Part shown: piece after piece, positions 1 through 11,014 of the stretch
How the letters are laid out: the number at the start of each line of letters is the position of its first letter
Position numbering within the stretch: the stretch's first letter is position 1
Source of the DNA: an uncultured Paracoccaceae bacterium
Lineage (GTDB): Bacteria > Pseudomonadota > Alphaproteobacteria > Rhodobacterales > Rhodobacteraceae
Direction of reading: 5' to 3'
Assembly: GCA_947503935.1 (NCBI GenBank)
Contig: CANNFR010000002.1
Location: 372,001 to 436,000, forward strand
Length of the DNA: 64,000 nt
The notes under the pieces: model-generated
Told to the model about the DNA's origin: nothing
What the model saw: only the letters and a program-made list of their open reading frames with translations
Databases searched by the model: none
Made by a program: the position numbers and the translations under genes

Positions 1-1085
1 AGACACAACGCAAGAACGGTGCCGCCCTACCGGATGAGGCGGACTTGCCCGGCGCGCCGTTGGACGGGCGCTTTACCTTTGACAGCTTCGTGGTGGGCAA
101 GCCGAACGCCCTGGCCCATGCCGCCGCGCGCCGTGTGGCCGAGGGGGGCGCTGTCTCGTTCAACCCGCTCTTCCTCTATGGCGGCGTCGGCTTGGGGAAA
201 ACGCACCTCATGCATGCCATCGCCTGGGAGCTTCAGACCCGTCGCCCTGACCTGCGCGTGGTCTACCTGTCGGCGGAGCAGTTCATGTACCGCTTCGTGC
301 AGGCCTTGCGCGACAAGGACATGATGGCGTTCAAAACGCTGTTCCGGTCGGTTGATGTGCTGATGGTCGATGACGTGCAATTCATCGCCGGCAAGGAATC
401 GACGCAGGAGGAGTTCTTTCACACCTTCAACGCGCTCGTCGATCAGAACAAGCAGATCATCATTTCCGCTGACCGCGCCCCGGGTGAGATCAAGGATCTC
501 GAGGATCGCATCAAAAGCCGCCTGCAATGCGGTCTGGTCGTCGATCTGCACCCGACGGATTACGAGCTTCGCCTGGGCATCCTCCAGCAAAAGGCCGATT
601 ACTATCACCAGCAATACAAGGGGCTAGAGCTGGCCGACGGGGTGCTGGAATTTCTGGCCCACCGGATCACCAGCAATGTCCGGGTGCTGGAAGGCGCGCT
701 GACGCGGCTTTTCGCCTTCGCCTCGCTCGTCGGGCGCGAGATCACACTGGATCTGGCGCAGGATTGTCTGGCCGACATCCTCAAGCAATCCGACCGCAAG
801 GTGACGGTTGAGGAGATCCAGCGCAAGGTCAGCGAACATTACAACATCCGCCTGTCCGACATGCTGGGCCCCAAGCGCGTGCGCACCATCGCCCGGCCGC
901 GTCAGATCGCGATGTATCTGGCCAAGAAGCTGACCACCCGCAGCCTGCCCGAGATCGGGCGCCGCTTTGGCGGGCGCGATCACACCACTGTCATGCATGG
1001 GGTCAAGCGGATCGAAGAGCTGAAGGTCGACGATCAGCAGATGACAGAAGATCTAGAGCTTCTTCGCCGCATGCTGGAGAGCTAA
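1..1085 (+). CDS. dnaA: Chromosomal replication initiator DnaA (5' end missing)
   Basis: The reading frame is open from base 3, so the gene enters from the left edge and about 360 residues are visible. DnaA is the ATP-dependent initiator that binds oriC. Domain III has the Walker A motif GGVGLGKTH near bases 181-207 and the Walker B motif VLMVDDVQF. The C-terminal domain IV has the DnaA-box-binding helix-turn-helix with [19 protein letters not shown] near the end. Compared with a usual length of about 450-470 residues, domain I and part of domain II are missing, purely because of the window boundary. The order dnaA, dnaN, recF, gyrB downstream fits. I saw no cluster of DnaA boxes in the window, so oriC is probably elsewhere. 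Confidence 0.97.
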   Translation, partial: TQRKNGAALPDEADLPGAPLDGRFTFDSFVVGKPNALAHAAARRVAEGGAVSFNPLFLYGGVGLGKTHLMHAIAWELQTRRPDLRVVYLSAEQFMYRFVQALRDKDMMAFKTLFRSVDVLMVDDVQFIAGKESTQEEFFHTFNALVDQNKQIIISADRAPGEIKDLEDRIKSRLQCGLVVDLHPTDYELRLGILQQKADYYHQQYKGLELADGVLEFLAHRITSNVRVLEGALTRLFAFASLVGREITLDLAQDCLADILKQSDRKVTVEEIQRKVSEHYNIRLSDMLGPKRVRTIARPRQIAMYLAKKLTTRSLPEIGRRFGGRDHTTVMHGVKRIEELKVDDQQMTEDLELLRRMLES

Positions 1086-1107
1086 GGCGCGCCGCGCATA
1101 AAGCTGC

Positions 1108-1644
1108 TCAGCGGTCGCCCGGTACCGGCAACCGATACCATTTGCGGGGTATCTTGCCGATCTCGGCCATCTCGAATGAAAGACTGTCTTCGGTGCAACC
1201 GAACTCACCCGTGCTGTTCTGGGCGACAAACATAGACCCATCGGTAAAAGGGACGTCGATGACCATGCCCAGAACCTCGGCACGAGCCACCAGATCGTAG
1301 CCCTCAGGCTCAAAGTAAGCGAACATATCCAGCGTTCGAATGGTAAAGCTATTATCGCCGGTAACGCTGACTGTCATCGGCGGCATAGCTTCCATGATCA
1401 TGTCGTAGGACAGGTTCTGCACGCTCATGTTGCCAATACCATTGTCATAAATCCGCATCCGAACATCACCTGTCGCCGTGACCGAGCTTGCGTTCATCTG
1501 GACGGAATAGACATGTGCCATGTCATCAAGGTCGGCCCGCCAAAGGCCAACCAGGCAGGGATCGAGCGTGTCACTGGCATTGGCGGGAGTGATGAGCGCG
1601 CCGCAAATCAGCGCCTGGCACAGGAAAGATTTTAGACGGTTCAA
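1108..1644 (-). CDS. Small secreted hypothetical protein
   Basis: I do not recognise the family. From the TTG at 1644 the product is about 178 residues. That start is preferred over longer options because AAAGGAGA lies 7 nt upstream and the N-terminus then becomes a signal peptide: a basic NRLK start, a hydrophobic stretch, and an ANA cleavage site before SDTLDPCLVG. The mature part is beta-rich in appearance, has two cysteines (in DPCLVG and FGCTED), and repeatedly mentions polar residues typical of a periplasmic domain. It is convergent with dnaA (22 nt apart) and divergent from the AraC-type regulator, which could control it. Function is unknown. Confidence 0.7.
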   Translation of the reverse strand: MNRLKSFLCQALICGALITPANASDTLDPCLVGLWRADLDDMAHVYSVQMNASSVTATGDVRMRIYDNGIGNMSVQNLSYDMIMEAMPPMTVSVTGDNSFTIRTLDMFAYFEPEGYDLVARAEVLGMVIDVPFTDGSMFVAQNSTGEFGCTEDSLSFEMAEIGKIPRKWYRLPVPGDR

Positions 1645-1805
1645 CGGCTGATCTCCTTTAATGATCTGTCTCTGTGTGTCGTGCGTAAGATGATAACGGT
1701 TCAACACCATTCCGCGAGCGGTATGAATTGTTTCCGGAATCCCGTTGACGTCACGGCAGAAACCACTATTTTCTAAACTGATCAGTTCAGCTCAAGGCCG
1801 GTCCT

Positions 1806-2696
1806 TTGATCCATATCTCAGAAAACCTCGCAACGTCCCAAGCCTCGCCGATCGGTGTGGCCACCGGGGGCAACAACATGATGCATGTCCGGCTGCACGA
1901 TCCGATCCAGATGCGGAGTGTTCTTGAGCCCTTCTCGGATCATCGCCTGATCCTGCCGTTGCTCGACCAGCCGGTTCAGCTTGAGCGGTATGATCTGGGT
2001 CAGCCCTATTCGATGATCATCGAGCCTGGCGATTTTCTGGCCATCCCGGCGGATACCAGACGCTCCATTCGCTGGGCAGAACCGGTGCGGGCGGTCGAAG
2101 TCGCGATAGCGCCGGATCTGTTGCGCGAATTCGTCGAGGCCGAGATCGGAATTCTGGCCGGACCGGGCCGCTTGGCCGAGAACTTTCACCTGCATGATCG
2201 GCGGCTGGTCGATCTGGCAGGTCGTCTTGGCGCGGCGGTTGAGGATGCCGATATCGGGGCGCCGATCCTTCTGGATGCGATGTCGCGGGCCTTCCTCGTT
2301 TTGCTGGTGCGGGCGCATGCGGACCGGCACGCGGTCGCGCAGTCGCCAAGCCGCAGTGGACTGGCACCCGATCGTCACCGGAAGCTTCTTGATTTCGTTC
2401 GCTCGAACCTTGCACGCACGATCACCCGCGATCAGATGGCCGAGACTGTCGGCCTCAGCCCCTCGGGGCTGACCCGGGCGTTACGCGCCACCCGACGCCA
2501 GACGCCGCACGCCTTGGTCATGGCGCTGAGGCTTGAGCGCGCGGAAGAGCTTTTGGCCAATCCGCATTTGCCATTGGGGACGATCGCGTTTGAATGCGGC
2601 TTTGCCGACCAAGCCCATTTCTCGCGCAGTTTCCGCAAGGCGCGCGGTATCACGCCGTCTGCCTGGCGCAAGGCGCGCATTTCGGGCCCCCACTGA
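1806..2696 (+). CDS. AraC-family transcriptional regulator
   Basis: A 296-residue regulator if the TTG at 1806 is used. An in-frame ATG at 1878 (residue 25), preceded by GGGG, is an equally plausible start. The N-terminal two thirds resembles the cupin-like AraC_binding_2 effector domain. The C-terminal 100 residues form the double helix-turn-helix: first HTH around TRDQMAETVGLSPSGLTRAL and second around GTIAFECGFADQAHFSRSF, followed by the family signature GITPSAWR. The gene is divergent from the secreted protein at 1108-1644 with about 160 bp between, so that gene is a natural candidate target. The ligand cannot be told from sequence. Confidence 0.9.
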   Translation: MIHISENLATSQASPIGVATGGNNMMHVRLHDPIQMRSVLEPFSDHRLILPLLDQPVQLERYDLGQPYSMIIEPGDFLAIPADTRRSIRWAEPVRAVEVAIAPDLLREFVEAEIGILAGPGRLAENFHLHDRRLVDLAGRLGAAVEDADIGAPILLDAMSRAFLVLLVRAHADRHAVAQSPSRSGLAPDRHRKLLDFVRSNLARTITRDQMAETVGLSPSGLTRALRATRRQTPHALVMALRLERAEELLANPHLPLGTIAFECGFADQAHFSRSFRKARGITPSAWRKARISGPH

Positions 2697-2803
2697 AACC
2701 TGTCTCACCCGAAAGGGCTTGTGCCGACCGGCAGATTGGCTAATTTTGCCGTCCCGGAACAGGTTACAGTCTTGCCGGCAGTGCAAGGGTGGGGAGCGAG
2801 GGC

Positions 2804-3922
2804 ATGAAAATCAGCATCGAACGCGGCACGCTGCTTAAGGCGGTCGGCCAGGCGCAATCGGTTGTCGAGCGGCGCAACACCATACCGATCCTCGCCAATG
2901 TGCTGATCGAGGCCGAGGGTGACACCGTCAGCTTCCGCGCGACCGATCTGGATATCGAGGTGGTCGACAAGGTCAATGCACAGGTCGAACGCGCCGGTGC
3001 CACCACGGTAAGTGCCGTGACCCTGCACGAGATCGTGCGCAAACTGCCCGACGGCGCGCTGGTCAGCCTGTCGGAAGACGGCGCCTCGGGCCGGATCACA
3101 GTGGCCGCGGGCCGGTCGACCTTTTCGCTGGCGACGCTGCCCAAGGAAGATTTCCCGGTGATGGCCTCGTCGGAATATTCGTCGAACTTTTCCTGCCCGG
3201 CCCCGGTCCTGCGGCGGCTTTTCGACAAGTCGAAATTCGCGATCTCGACCGAAGAGACGCGATATTACCTGAACGGCGTCTACATGCATATGGCTACCGG
3301 CGAAGAGGGCCCGGTCCTGCGCTGCGTGGCGACCGATGGCCACCGCCTGGCGCGGATCGATGCCGAATTGCCTGAAGGGGCCGATGGCCTGCCTGGCGTG
3401 ATCGTGCCGCGCAAGACAGTGGGCGAGATGCGCAAACTGCTTGATGATGACGACACCACCATCGCCGTCAGTGTCAGCGAGACGAAGGTGCGCTTTGCCA
3501 CGCCTGAGATCACGCTGACCTCGAAGGTGATCGACGGCACCTTCCCCGACTACACCCGCGTCATTCCGCAAGGCAACACCAAGCGGCTTGAGGTGGATGC
3601 GGCCGAGTTTGCCAAGGCGGTCGACCGCGTGGCAACGGTGTCGTCCGAACGCAGCCGGGCGGTAAAGCTGTCGCTTGATGAAGATCGTCTGGTTTTGTCG
3701 GTCAACGCCCCCGACAGCGGTGCGGCGGAAGAGGAACTGGCCGTGGCCTATGGCGACGAGCGGCTGGAGATTGGCTTCAACGCCAAGTACCTGCTTGAGA
3801 TCGCCAGCCAAGTCGACCGCGAGAATGCGGTGTTTCTGTTCAACTCCTCCGGCGACCCGACACTGATGCGCGAGGGCGGCGATACCTCGGCGGTTTACGT
3901 CGTGATGCCGATGCGCGTGTGA
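2804..3922 (+). CDS. dnaN: DNA polymerase III beta subunit (sliding clamp)
   Basis: The product of 372 residues has the usual clamp length and begins MKISIERGTLLKAVGQAQ, a typical start; five codons of upstream open frame from a GTG were discarded. It forms the ring-shaped dimer that tethers replicative polymerase to DNA. Recognisable landmarks are NTIPILANVLIEA in domain 1, the VATDGHRLA loop in domain 2, and the C-terminal VVMPMRV, which ends as in other clamps. It lies between the AraC regulator and recF, in the conserved dnaA-dnaN-recF order, and is followed by a strong hairpin at 3934-3958. Confidence 0.98.
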   Translation: MKISIERGTLLKAVGQAQSVVERRNTIPILANVLIEAEGDTVSFRATDLDIEVVDKVNAQVERAGATTVSAVTLHEIVRKLPDGALVSLSEDGASGRITVAAGRSTFSLATLPKEDFPVMASSEYSSNFSCPAPVLRRLFDKSKFAISTEETRYYLNGVYMHMATGEEGPVLRCVATDGHRLARIDAELPEGADGLPGVIVPRKTVGEMRKLLDDDDTTIAVSVSETKVRFATPEITLTSKVIDGTFPDYTRVIPQGNTKRLEVDAAEFAKAVDRVATVSSERSRAVKLSLDEDRLVLSVNAPDSGAAEEELAVAYGDERLEIGFNAKYLLEIASQVDRENAVFLFNSSGDPTLMREGGDTSAVYVVMPMRV

Positions 3923-3933
3923 TCCGTGGCGGA

Positions 3934-3958
3934 GCGAGGGGGCCGTCTGCCCCCTCGC
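3934..3958. terminator. Strong hairpin after dnaN
   Basis: A 10-bp perfect GC-rich stem (GCGAGGGGGC with GCCCCCTCGC) around a 5-nt loop sits 11 nt after the dnaN stop. It has no T-run on the + strand, so it may act as a processing or attenuation hairpin. It is followed immediately by the module GAGGATACTTCCAAACAGG, and the last part AGGAAAGAGG supplies the recF ribosome-binding site. Confidence 0.6.
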
Positions 3959-3998
3959 GCTCCCCCGAGGATACTTCCAAACAGGAAAGAGGTGTGGT

Positions 3999-5108
3999 GT
4001 GCCCGGGCTTTCGGTGACGGAGCTTCGGCTGTCGCATTTTCGTAGCCATCGCATGGTGCGGCTGGACCTGACAGGCGGGCCGGTTGCGATTTTCGGGCCG
4101 AACGGGGCGGGCAAGACCAACATTCTTGAGGCGGTTTCGCTGCTGTCTCCGGGCCGTGGCCTGAGGCGGGCCGCCGCCGATGAGATCGCGCGTCGGCCCG
4201 AAGCGCTGGGCTGGAAGGTGGCCGCTGTCCTCCAGAGCCTGCATCAGATCCATGAGGTTGAAACCTGGGCCGATCCGGGTGCTGCGCGGCAGGTGCGCAT
4301 CGATGGCAAGGCCGCGGCGCAGGTGGCGCTGGGGCGGATCGCGCGGGTGATCTGGCTGGTGCCGGCGATGGACCGGCTCTGGACCGAGGGGGCAGATGGC
4401 CGCCGCCGGTTCCTCGACCGGATTACGATGAGCTTTGAGCCAGGCCATGCCGAGGCCGTGCTGGACTACGACAAGGCGATGCGCGAGCGGAACCGTCTGC
4501 TGCGTGATCAGGTCAGCGATGCGCGCTGGTACGACGCGCTGGAAGGCCAGATGGCCCTGTCCGGCGCCATGATCCGGGCAAACCGAGCGGCGGCCGTTGC
4601 CCGGCTGATCGCGGCACAGGACGGCGCCGAAACGGCGTTTCCCACCGCCGATCTGGCGCTGATCGGCCCCGATGGCGCCGAAGAGGCTGGCGGGGACCTG
4701 GCTGAGGCGCTCGCGGCCGCACGCCCCGCCGATCTGCGCGCCGGGCGCACTTTGGTCGGCCCCCACCGCGCCGATCTGGCGGCGGTTTACGCGGCCAAGG
4801 GCGTGGCGGCGGCGCAATGTTCGACGGGTGAGCAGAAGGCCTTGCTGTTGTCGCTGGTCCTGGCCAATGCGCGGGCCCTTGCCCAGGATTTCGGCGCCCC
4901 GCCGATCCTGCTGCTGGACGAAGTTGCCGCGCATCTCGATGCCGATCGCCGTGCCGCGCTTTATGATGAGATCTGCGCGCTGGGGGCACAGGCCTGGATG
5001 ACCGGAACGGGCGCCGAGTTGTTTGACGCCTTGGGATCGCGGGCGCAGTATTTCGAAGTGACCGAGGCGGACACTGTCTCCAGCATTCAGGAAAGGCCCC
5101 TGCCATGA
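3999..5108 (+). CDS. recF: DNA replication and repair protein RecF
   Basis: RecF is an SMC-like ATPase that loads RecA at gaps through the RecFOR pathway. The 369-residue product starts at a GTG with AGGAAAGAGG just upstream. Walker A is FGPNGAGKTNILEAV near residue 30, the ABC-type signature is CSTGEQKALLLSL, and Walker B is PPILLLDEVAAHLD near the C-terminus, in the order expected for RecF. The stop overlaps the start of the next gene by 4 nt (ATGA), so the VOC protein downstream is probably co-translated with it. Confidence 0.96.
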   Translation: MPGLSVTELRLSHFRSHRMVRLDLTGGPVAIFGPNGAGKTNILEAVSLLSPGRGLRRAAADEIARRPEALGWKVAAVLQSLHQIHEVETWADPGAARQVRIDGKAAAQVALGRIARVIWLVPAMDRLWTEGADGRRRFLDRITMSFEPGHAEAVLDYDKAMRERNRLLRDQVSDARWYDALEGQMALSGAMIRANRAAAVARLIAAQDGAETAFPTADLALIGPDGAEEAGGDLAEALAAARPADLRAGRTLVGPHRADLAAVYAAKGVAAAQCSTGEQKALLLSLVLANARALAQDFGAPPILLLDEVAAHLDADRRAALYDEICALGAQAWMTGTGAELFDALGSRAQYFEVTEADTVSSIQERPLP

Positions 5109-5539
5109 CCCCACAGCGCGTTACCTTGATAACGCTCGGCGTTGCCGATCTGGCGCGAAGCCGGGCGTTCTATGCCGCCTTGGGATGGCACGAGCATCCC
5201 CGCAGTCAGGATGCAGTGGTGTTCTACCAGATCCATGGCGCGGTCCTGGGCCTCTTCGGTCTGGGCCCCTTGGCCGAGGATCAGGGGCGCGCGGATGCCA
5301 AGCTGGGCACCGGCGCGATGACCCTGGCACAGAACTTTGCGACCGAGGCCGAGGTGGATGCCGCGTATCAGGCGGCTCTGGCGGCGGGCGCGACCGGGTT
5401 GAAAGCGCCTGAGAAGGTCTTTTGGGGCGGTTATTCCGGCTATTGGGCGGACCCCGACGGACATGTCTGGGAAGTGGCGATGAACCCGTTCTGGCCGCTT
5501 GCCGATGACGGATCACTGACCCTGCCGGAGGCGGAATGA
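5105..5539 (+). CDS. VOC-superfamily (glyoxalase/bleomycin-resistance-like) protein
   Basis: A 144-residue protein with the two beta-alpha-beta-beta-beta modules of the vicinal-oxygen-chelate fold. Module one begins VTLITLGVADLARSRAFYAA, and module two ends GYWADPDGHVWEVAMNPFW, where His and Glu are typical metal-ligand positions. Members are lyases, dioxygenases or drug-binding proteins, and the substrate cannot be assigned here. It overlaps recF by 4 nt and the nucleotidyltransferase downstream by 4 nt, forming a tight run recF, VOC, nucleotidyltransferase. Confidence 0.85.
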   Translation: MTPQRVTLITLGVADLARSRAFYAALGWHEHPRSQDAVVFYQIHGAVLGLFGLGPLAEDQGRADAKLGTGAMTLAQNFATEAEVDAAYQAALAAGATGLKAPEKVFWGGYSGYWADPDGHVWEVAMNPFWPLADDGSLTLPEAE

Positions 5540-6345
5540 CCAACCCCGTTTCGCCTCGTATGCAGGCGCATATCCGGGCCCTGTTGGACGAGATCGCCGA
5601 TGAGGAGGGCGCGACGATCCTTTTCGCCGTCGAATCCGGGTCGCGCGCCTGGGGCTTTCACTCGCCCGATAGCGATTACGATGTGCGGTTCGTCTATGCG
5701 CGGCCTGTCGACTGGCATCTGTCGCTTGCCCGCAAGCGAGATGTGATCGAGCGGCCGATTGACGGCGATATGGATTTGTCGGGCTGGGAACTGGGCAAGG
5801 CGCTGCGTCTGGCCATGGGCTCGAACGCGGTGATCGCCGAGTGGCTGCAATCCCCGATCGTCTATGCCGAGGTTGACGGTGTTCGCGAGGCACTAACGGC
5901 GTTTTGTGCCGGGGCGCTCGACCGGGCTGCGATCAGTTGGCACTATCTTGCGCTGCTCAGACGGCAGCATGACAGGGCGCGCAATGAGGACGGCGGGGTG
6001 CGGCTGAAGCGCTATTTCTATGCGCTGAGGCCTGCGCTGGCGCTGCGCTGGATGCGGCTGGCGGACCGGGCTATGCCACCGATGGATATGGCGGCGCTGG
6101 TCGCCGGAGCCGACCTTTCCCCCGCCGAGGCTCAGGCCCTGGCCACGCTGACCGAGCGTAAGAAGGCGCTGACCGAAGCTGGCGAGGCGGGCCCGCCTGA
6201 CCCGGTGCTGGAGGCGCTGATCACGGCCGAGGTGGCAGACGCTGAAACCTATCTGGCGGACCACCGGCGCGACCAACCCCGCGCCAAGCTGTGGTCCGAG
6301 GCAGATGCCTTGCACCGACGCTACACCCGGCTGGCCGGAGAATGA
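5536..6345 (+). CDS. YcgL-like predicted nucleotidyltransferase
   Basis: The 269-residue product carries a polymerase-beta-type nucleotidyltransferase core: GSRAWGFHSPDSDYDVRFVY (residues about 36-55), with the GS and D-x-D metal-binding pattern, followed by an alpha-helical C-terminal region. This matches the YcgL group of stand-alone predicted nucleotidyltransferases, whose substrates are not established. The start overlaps the VOC gene by 4 nt. About 70 bp of non-coding sequence follows before the GST gene. Confidence 0.85.
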   Translation: MTNPVSPRMQAHIRALLDEIADEEGATILFAVESGSRAWGFHSPDSDYDVRFVYARPVDWHLSLARKRDVIERPIDGDMDLSGWELGKALRLAMGSNAVIAEWLQSPIVYAEVDGVREALTAFCAGALDRAAISWHYLALLRRQHDRARNEDGGVRLKRYFYALRPALALRWMRLADRAMPPMDMAALVAGADLSPAEAQALATLTERKKALTEAGEAGPPDPVLEALITAEVADAETYLADHRRDQPRAKLWSEADALHRRYTRLAGE

Positions 6346-6418
6346 GGGCCGCTTACTGGCAATCAGCTCAAGGCAACTTATGTCACCCAAAGCTGAATGC
6401 CCCTAGGAGAACTGTCCC

Positions 6419-7045
6419 ATGTCAGAACCAACGCTGTTCTATCGTCCTGGGGCCTGCGCGCTGGCGCCGCATATTCTGCTGATCGCCGTTGGCGCGCCGC
6501 ATGAGCTGGCGAAAGCGCCGCGCGATGATACTTATCGGCGGATCAATCCGACCGGCGCCGTGCCCGCGCTGCAATTGGCCGATGGGCGTGTTCTGACCCA
6601 ATGCCATGCGATACTGCAATACATCGCCGAGACGGCCGGGCGCCCCGATCTGCTGGGCGGCGATGATGCGCTCAGCCGGGCCGAGGTCGCGAAGTGGTGC
6701 GCCTTCATGACGGGCGATTTTCACCCCGCCTTCTTTCCCGTCTTCGTCCCGCAGCGCTATGTCAGCGATCAGGCCGAGGCCGTGCTCGACGGCACAAAGG
6801 CGGCGGGCATCAGGCTGGTGCGGGCGGGGCTGGACCAGATCGAGGCGCATCTGAATGGCCGCGACTGGCTTGCGGCCCCGGGCCCCACAATCGCCGATTA
6901 CTACGCCGTGCCGATGCTGCGCTGGTGCGGATGGGTGATCGATGGCGGTCTTGCCGGCTGGCCACGGACGCAGAACCTCTATCAACGCCTCTCTGCCCTG
7001 GACGAGGTGACGCGCGCGATGGATATTCAGGGCATCGCGCCCTGA
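6419..7045 (+). CDS. Glutathione S-transferase family protein
   Basis: A 208-residue cytosolic GST-like protein. The N-terminal thioredoxin-like domain (residues 1-78) starts LFYRPGACALAPHILLIAVG and has the cis-Pro region NPTGAVPALQL and the glutathione-binding LTQCHAILQYIAE. The C-terminal half is the all-alpha domain. It resembles bacterial beta-class-like GSTs. A ribosome-binding site CTAGGAGAA lies just before the ATG. The downstream SnoaL-like gene follows within 15 nt and may be co-transcribed. The natural substrate is unknown. Confidence 0.88.
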   Translation: MSEPTLFYRPGACALAPHILLIAVGAPHELAKAPRDDTYRRINPTGAVPALQLADGRVLTQCHAILQYIAETAGRPDLLGGDDALSRAEVAKWCAFMTGDFHPAFFPVFVPQRYVSDQAEAVLDGTKAAGIRLVRAGLDQIEAHLNGRDWLAAPGPTIADYYAVPMLRWCGWVIDGGLAGWPRTQNLYQRLSALDEVTRAMDIQGIAP

Positions 7046-7057
7046 AGGATGGCCTCT

Positions 7058-7453
7058 ATGACTGACACAAACCCACCCAAGATCGTCGACGATCCGCTGA
7101 CCGACTTTGTCGAGCGGATGGAAGCCACGGTTGGCCGCAGCAACTGGCAGGCGGCGGACGATTTCTTTACGCCGGACGTGTTGTACCGCGTCGGCGCACG
7201 CGAACCTGTCTACGGGCTGGACGGGATCAGGACCTACATGGCGTGGCAAGGTGGGCTGGTCACCTGGGACGGGCACGATATGCGGATGAAATTCAGCCGA
7301 GGGGATGTCGCGATTTTCGAAGTCACCTCGCACTTCACGCGGCTGAAGGACGGCGCCAAGATCGCCCTGCCCTGCACCGATATCTATACGTTCCGCGACG
7401 GCCGGATCGCCGATTGGCGTGTCTACGCTGACACATCCGTTTTCATGGCCTGA
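7058..7453 (+). CDS. SnoaL/NTF2-like fold protein
   Basis: The product is about 131 residues from the ATG at 7058. An in-frame ATG at 7049 lies too close to the GAAGGA ribosome-binding site, so the later one is chosen. The sequence shows the cone-shaped alpha+beta NTF2-like pattern: helix DFVERMEATVGR, then YRVGAREPVYGLDGIRTYM and a terminal sheet DIYTFRDGRIADWRVYAD. Family members are isomerases, cyclases or binding proteins, and no catalytic assignment can be made. It follows the GST gene closely and precedes the GyrB-like gene. Confidence 0.8.
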   Translation: MTDTNPPKIVDDPLTDFVERMEATVGRSNWQAADDFFTPDVLYRVGAREPVYGLDGIRTYMAWQGGLVTWDGHDMRMKFSRGDVAIFEVTSHFTRLKDGAKIALPCTDIYTFRDGRIADWRVYADTSVFMA

Positions 7454-7610
7454 TCTGCGGCGCGCTTTTGCCTGCATATCCATGATCTTCCGGCAGGCCG
7501 GAATTCTCGCCGAATAAGTTCAGCAACAGACACCAAATATTGTGTCTGCCACGTGACATTGCCCCTACAAGAGCGTATAAATTGTGCAGGTCAGGCAGGA
7601 CTTTGCGAGT

Positions 7611-10645
<3,035 letters not shown>

Positions 10646-10670
10646 GCGCCCATGTTCATCGCCAGATGAG

Positions 10671-10691
10671 GTCCCGGGTCAAGCCCGGGAC
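10671..10691. repeat. GTCCCGGG palindromic intergenic repeat, copy 1
   Basis: GTCCCGGG and CCCGGGAC form an 8-bp perfect stem around TCAAG. The identical 21-nt element occurs at 32609-32629. Both copies lie about 25-30 nt after the stop of a + strand gene (gyrB and pncB). This is a REP-like element type familiar from alphaproteobacterial intergenic regions. It may act as a 3' end or processing signal. Confidence 0.85.
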
Positions 10692-11014
10692 ACCTCGGCT
10701 TGCGATTGTGGAAGCTTGCGAAACTTCAACCAGACACACGAAGCTTTCTGAAGTGAAGAGCCGCGTCAGGCTATTTTACCTCGATATCGGCTGTGCGGAC
10801 TTTGCTGCCGTTCCCTGCACTTGCGCCAATGGCCGCTTTATTCACTTCACAACCGCAGCAAAAAACACCTCGGGCGGAAAACCGTGTTCGCTGCGTATGC
10901 GACATGACTTGTTAAAGCTCGAAAAGCTGCCTTTGTGTCGGGCTCCATTGCTAGTAAACGACGTTGGAAGGAACTATATCGTGTATAGCGCGGCTCCACT
11001 ATGGCAAGAGATAG
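10692..11014. other. Gene-free, lower-GC interval between gyrB and the coiled-coil protein
   Basis: About 320 bp without a convincing gene. Short open frames exist on both strands but lack ribosome-binding sites and recognisable domains. Base composition is visibly poorer in G and C than in gyrB, and the same drift continues into the gene at 11015. The stretch could be decayed DNA or the left boundary of an acquired segment. No inverted repeats or integrase traces were seen. Confidence 0.5.

Noticed and set aside
1-4000. Possible replication origin near dnaA
   Set aside because: No cluster of TTATCCACA-type boxes or AT-rich unwinding region was seen in the intergenic gaps.
2705-4123. 472-residue minus-strand open frame opposite dnaN
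   Set aside because: It is the complement of an unmistakable dnaN and has no recognisable features.
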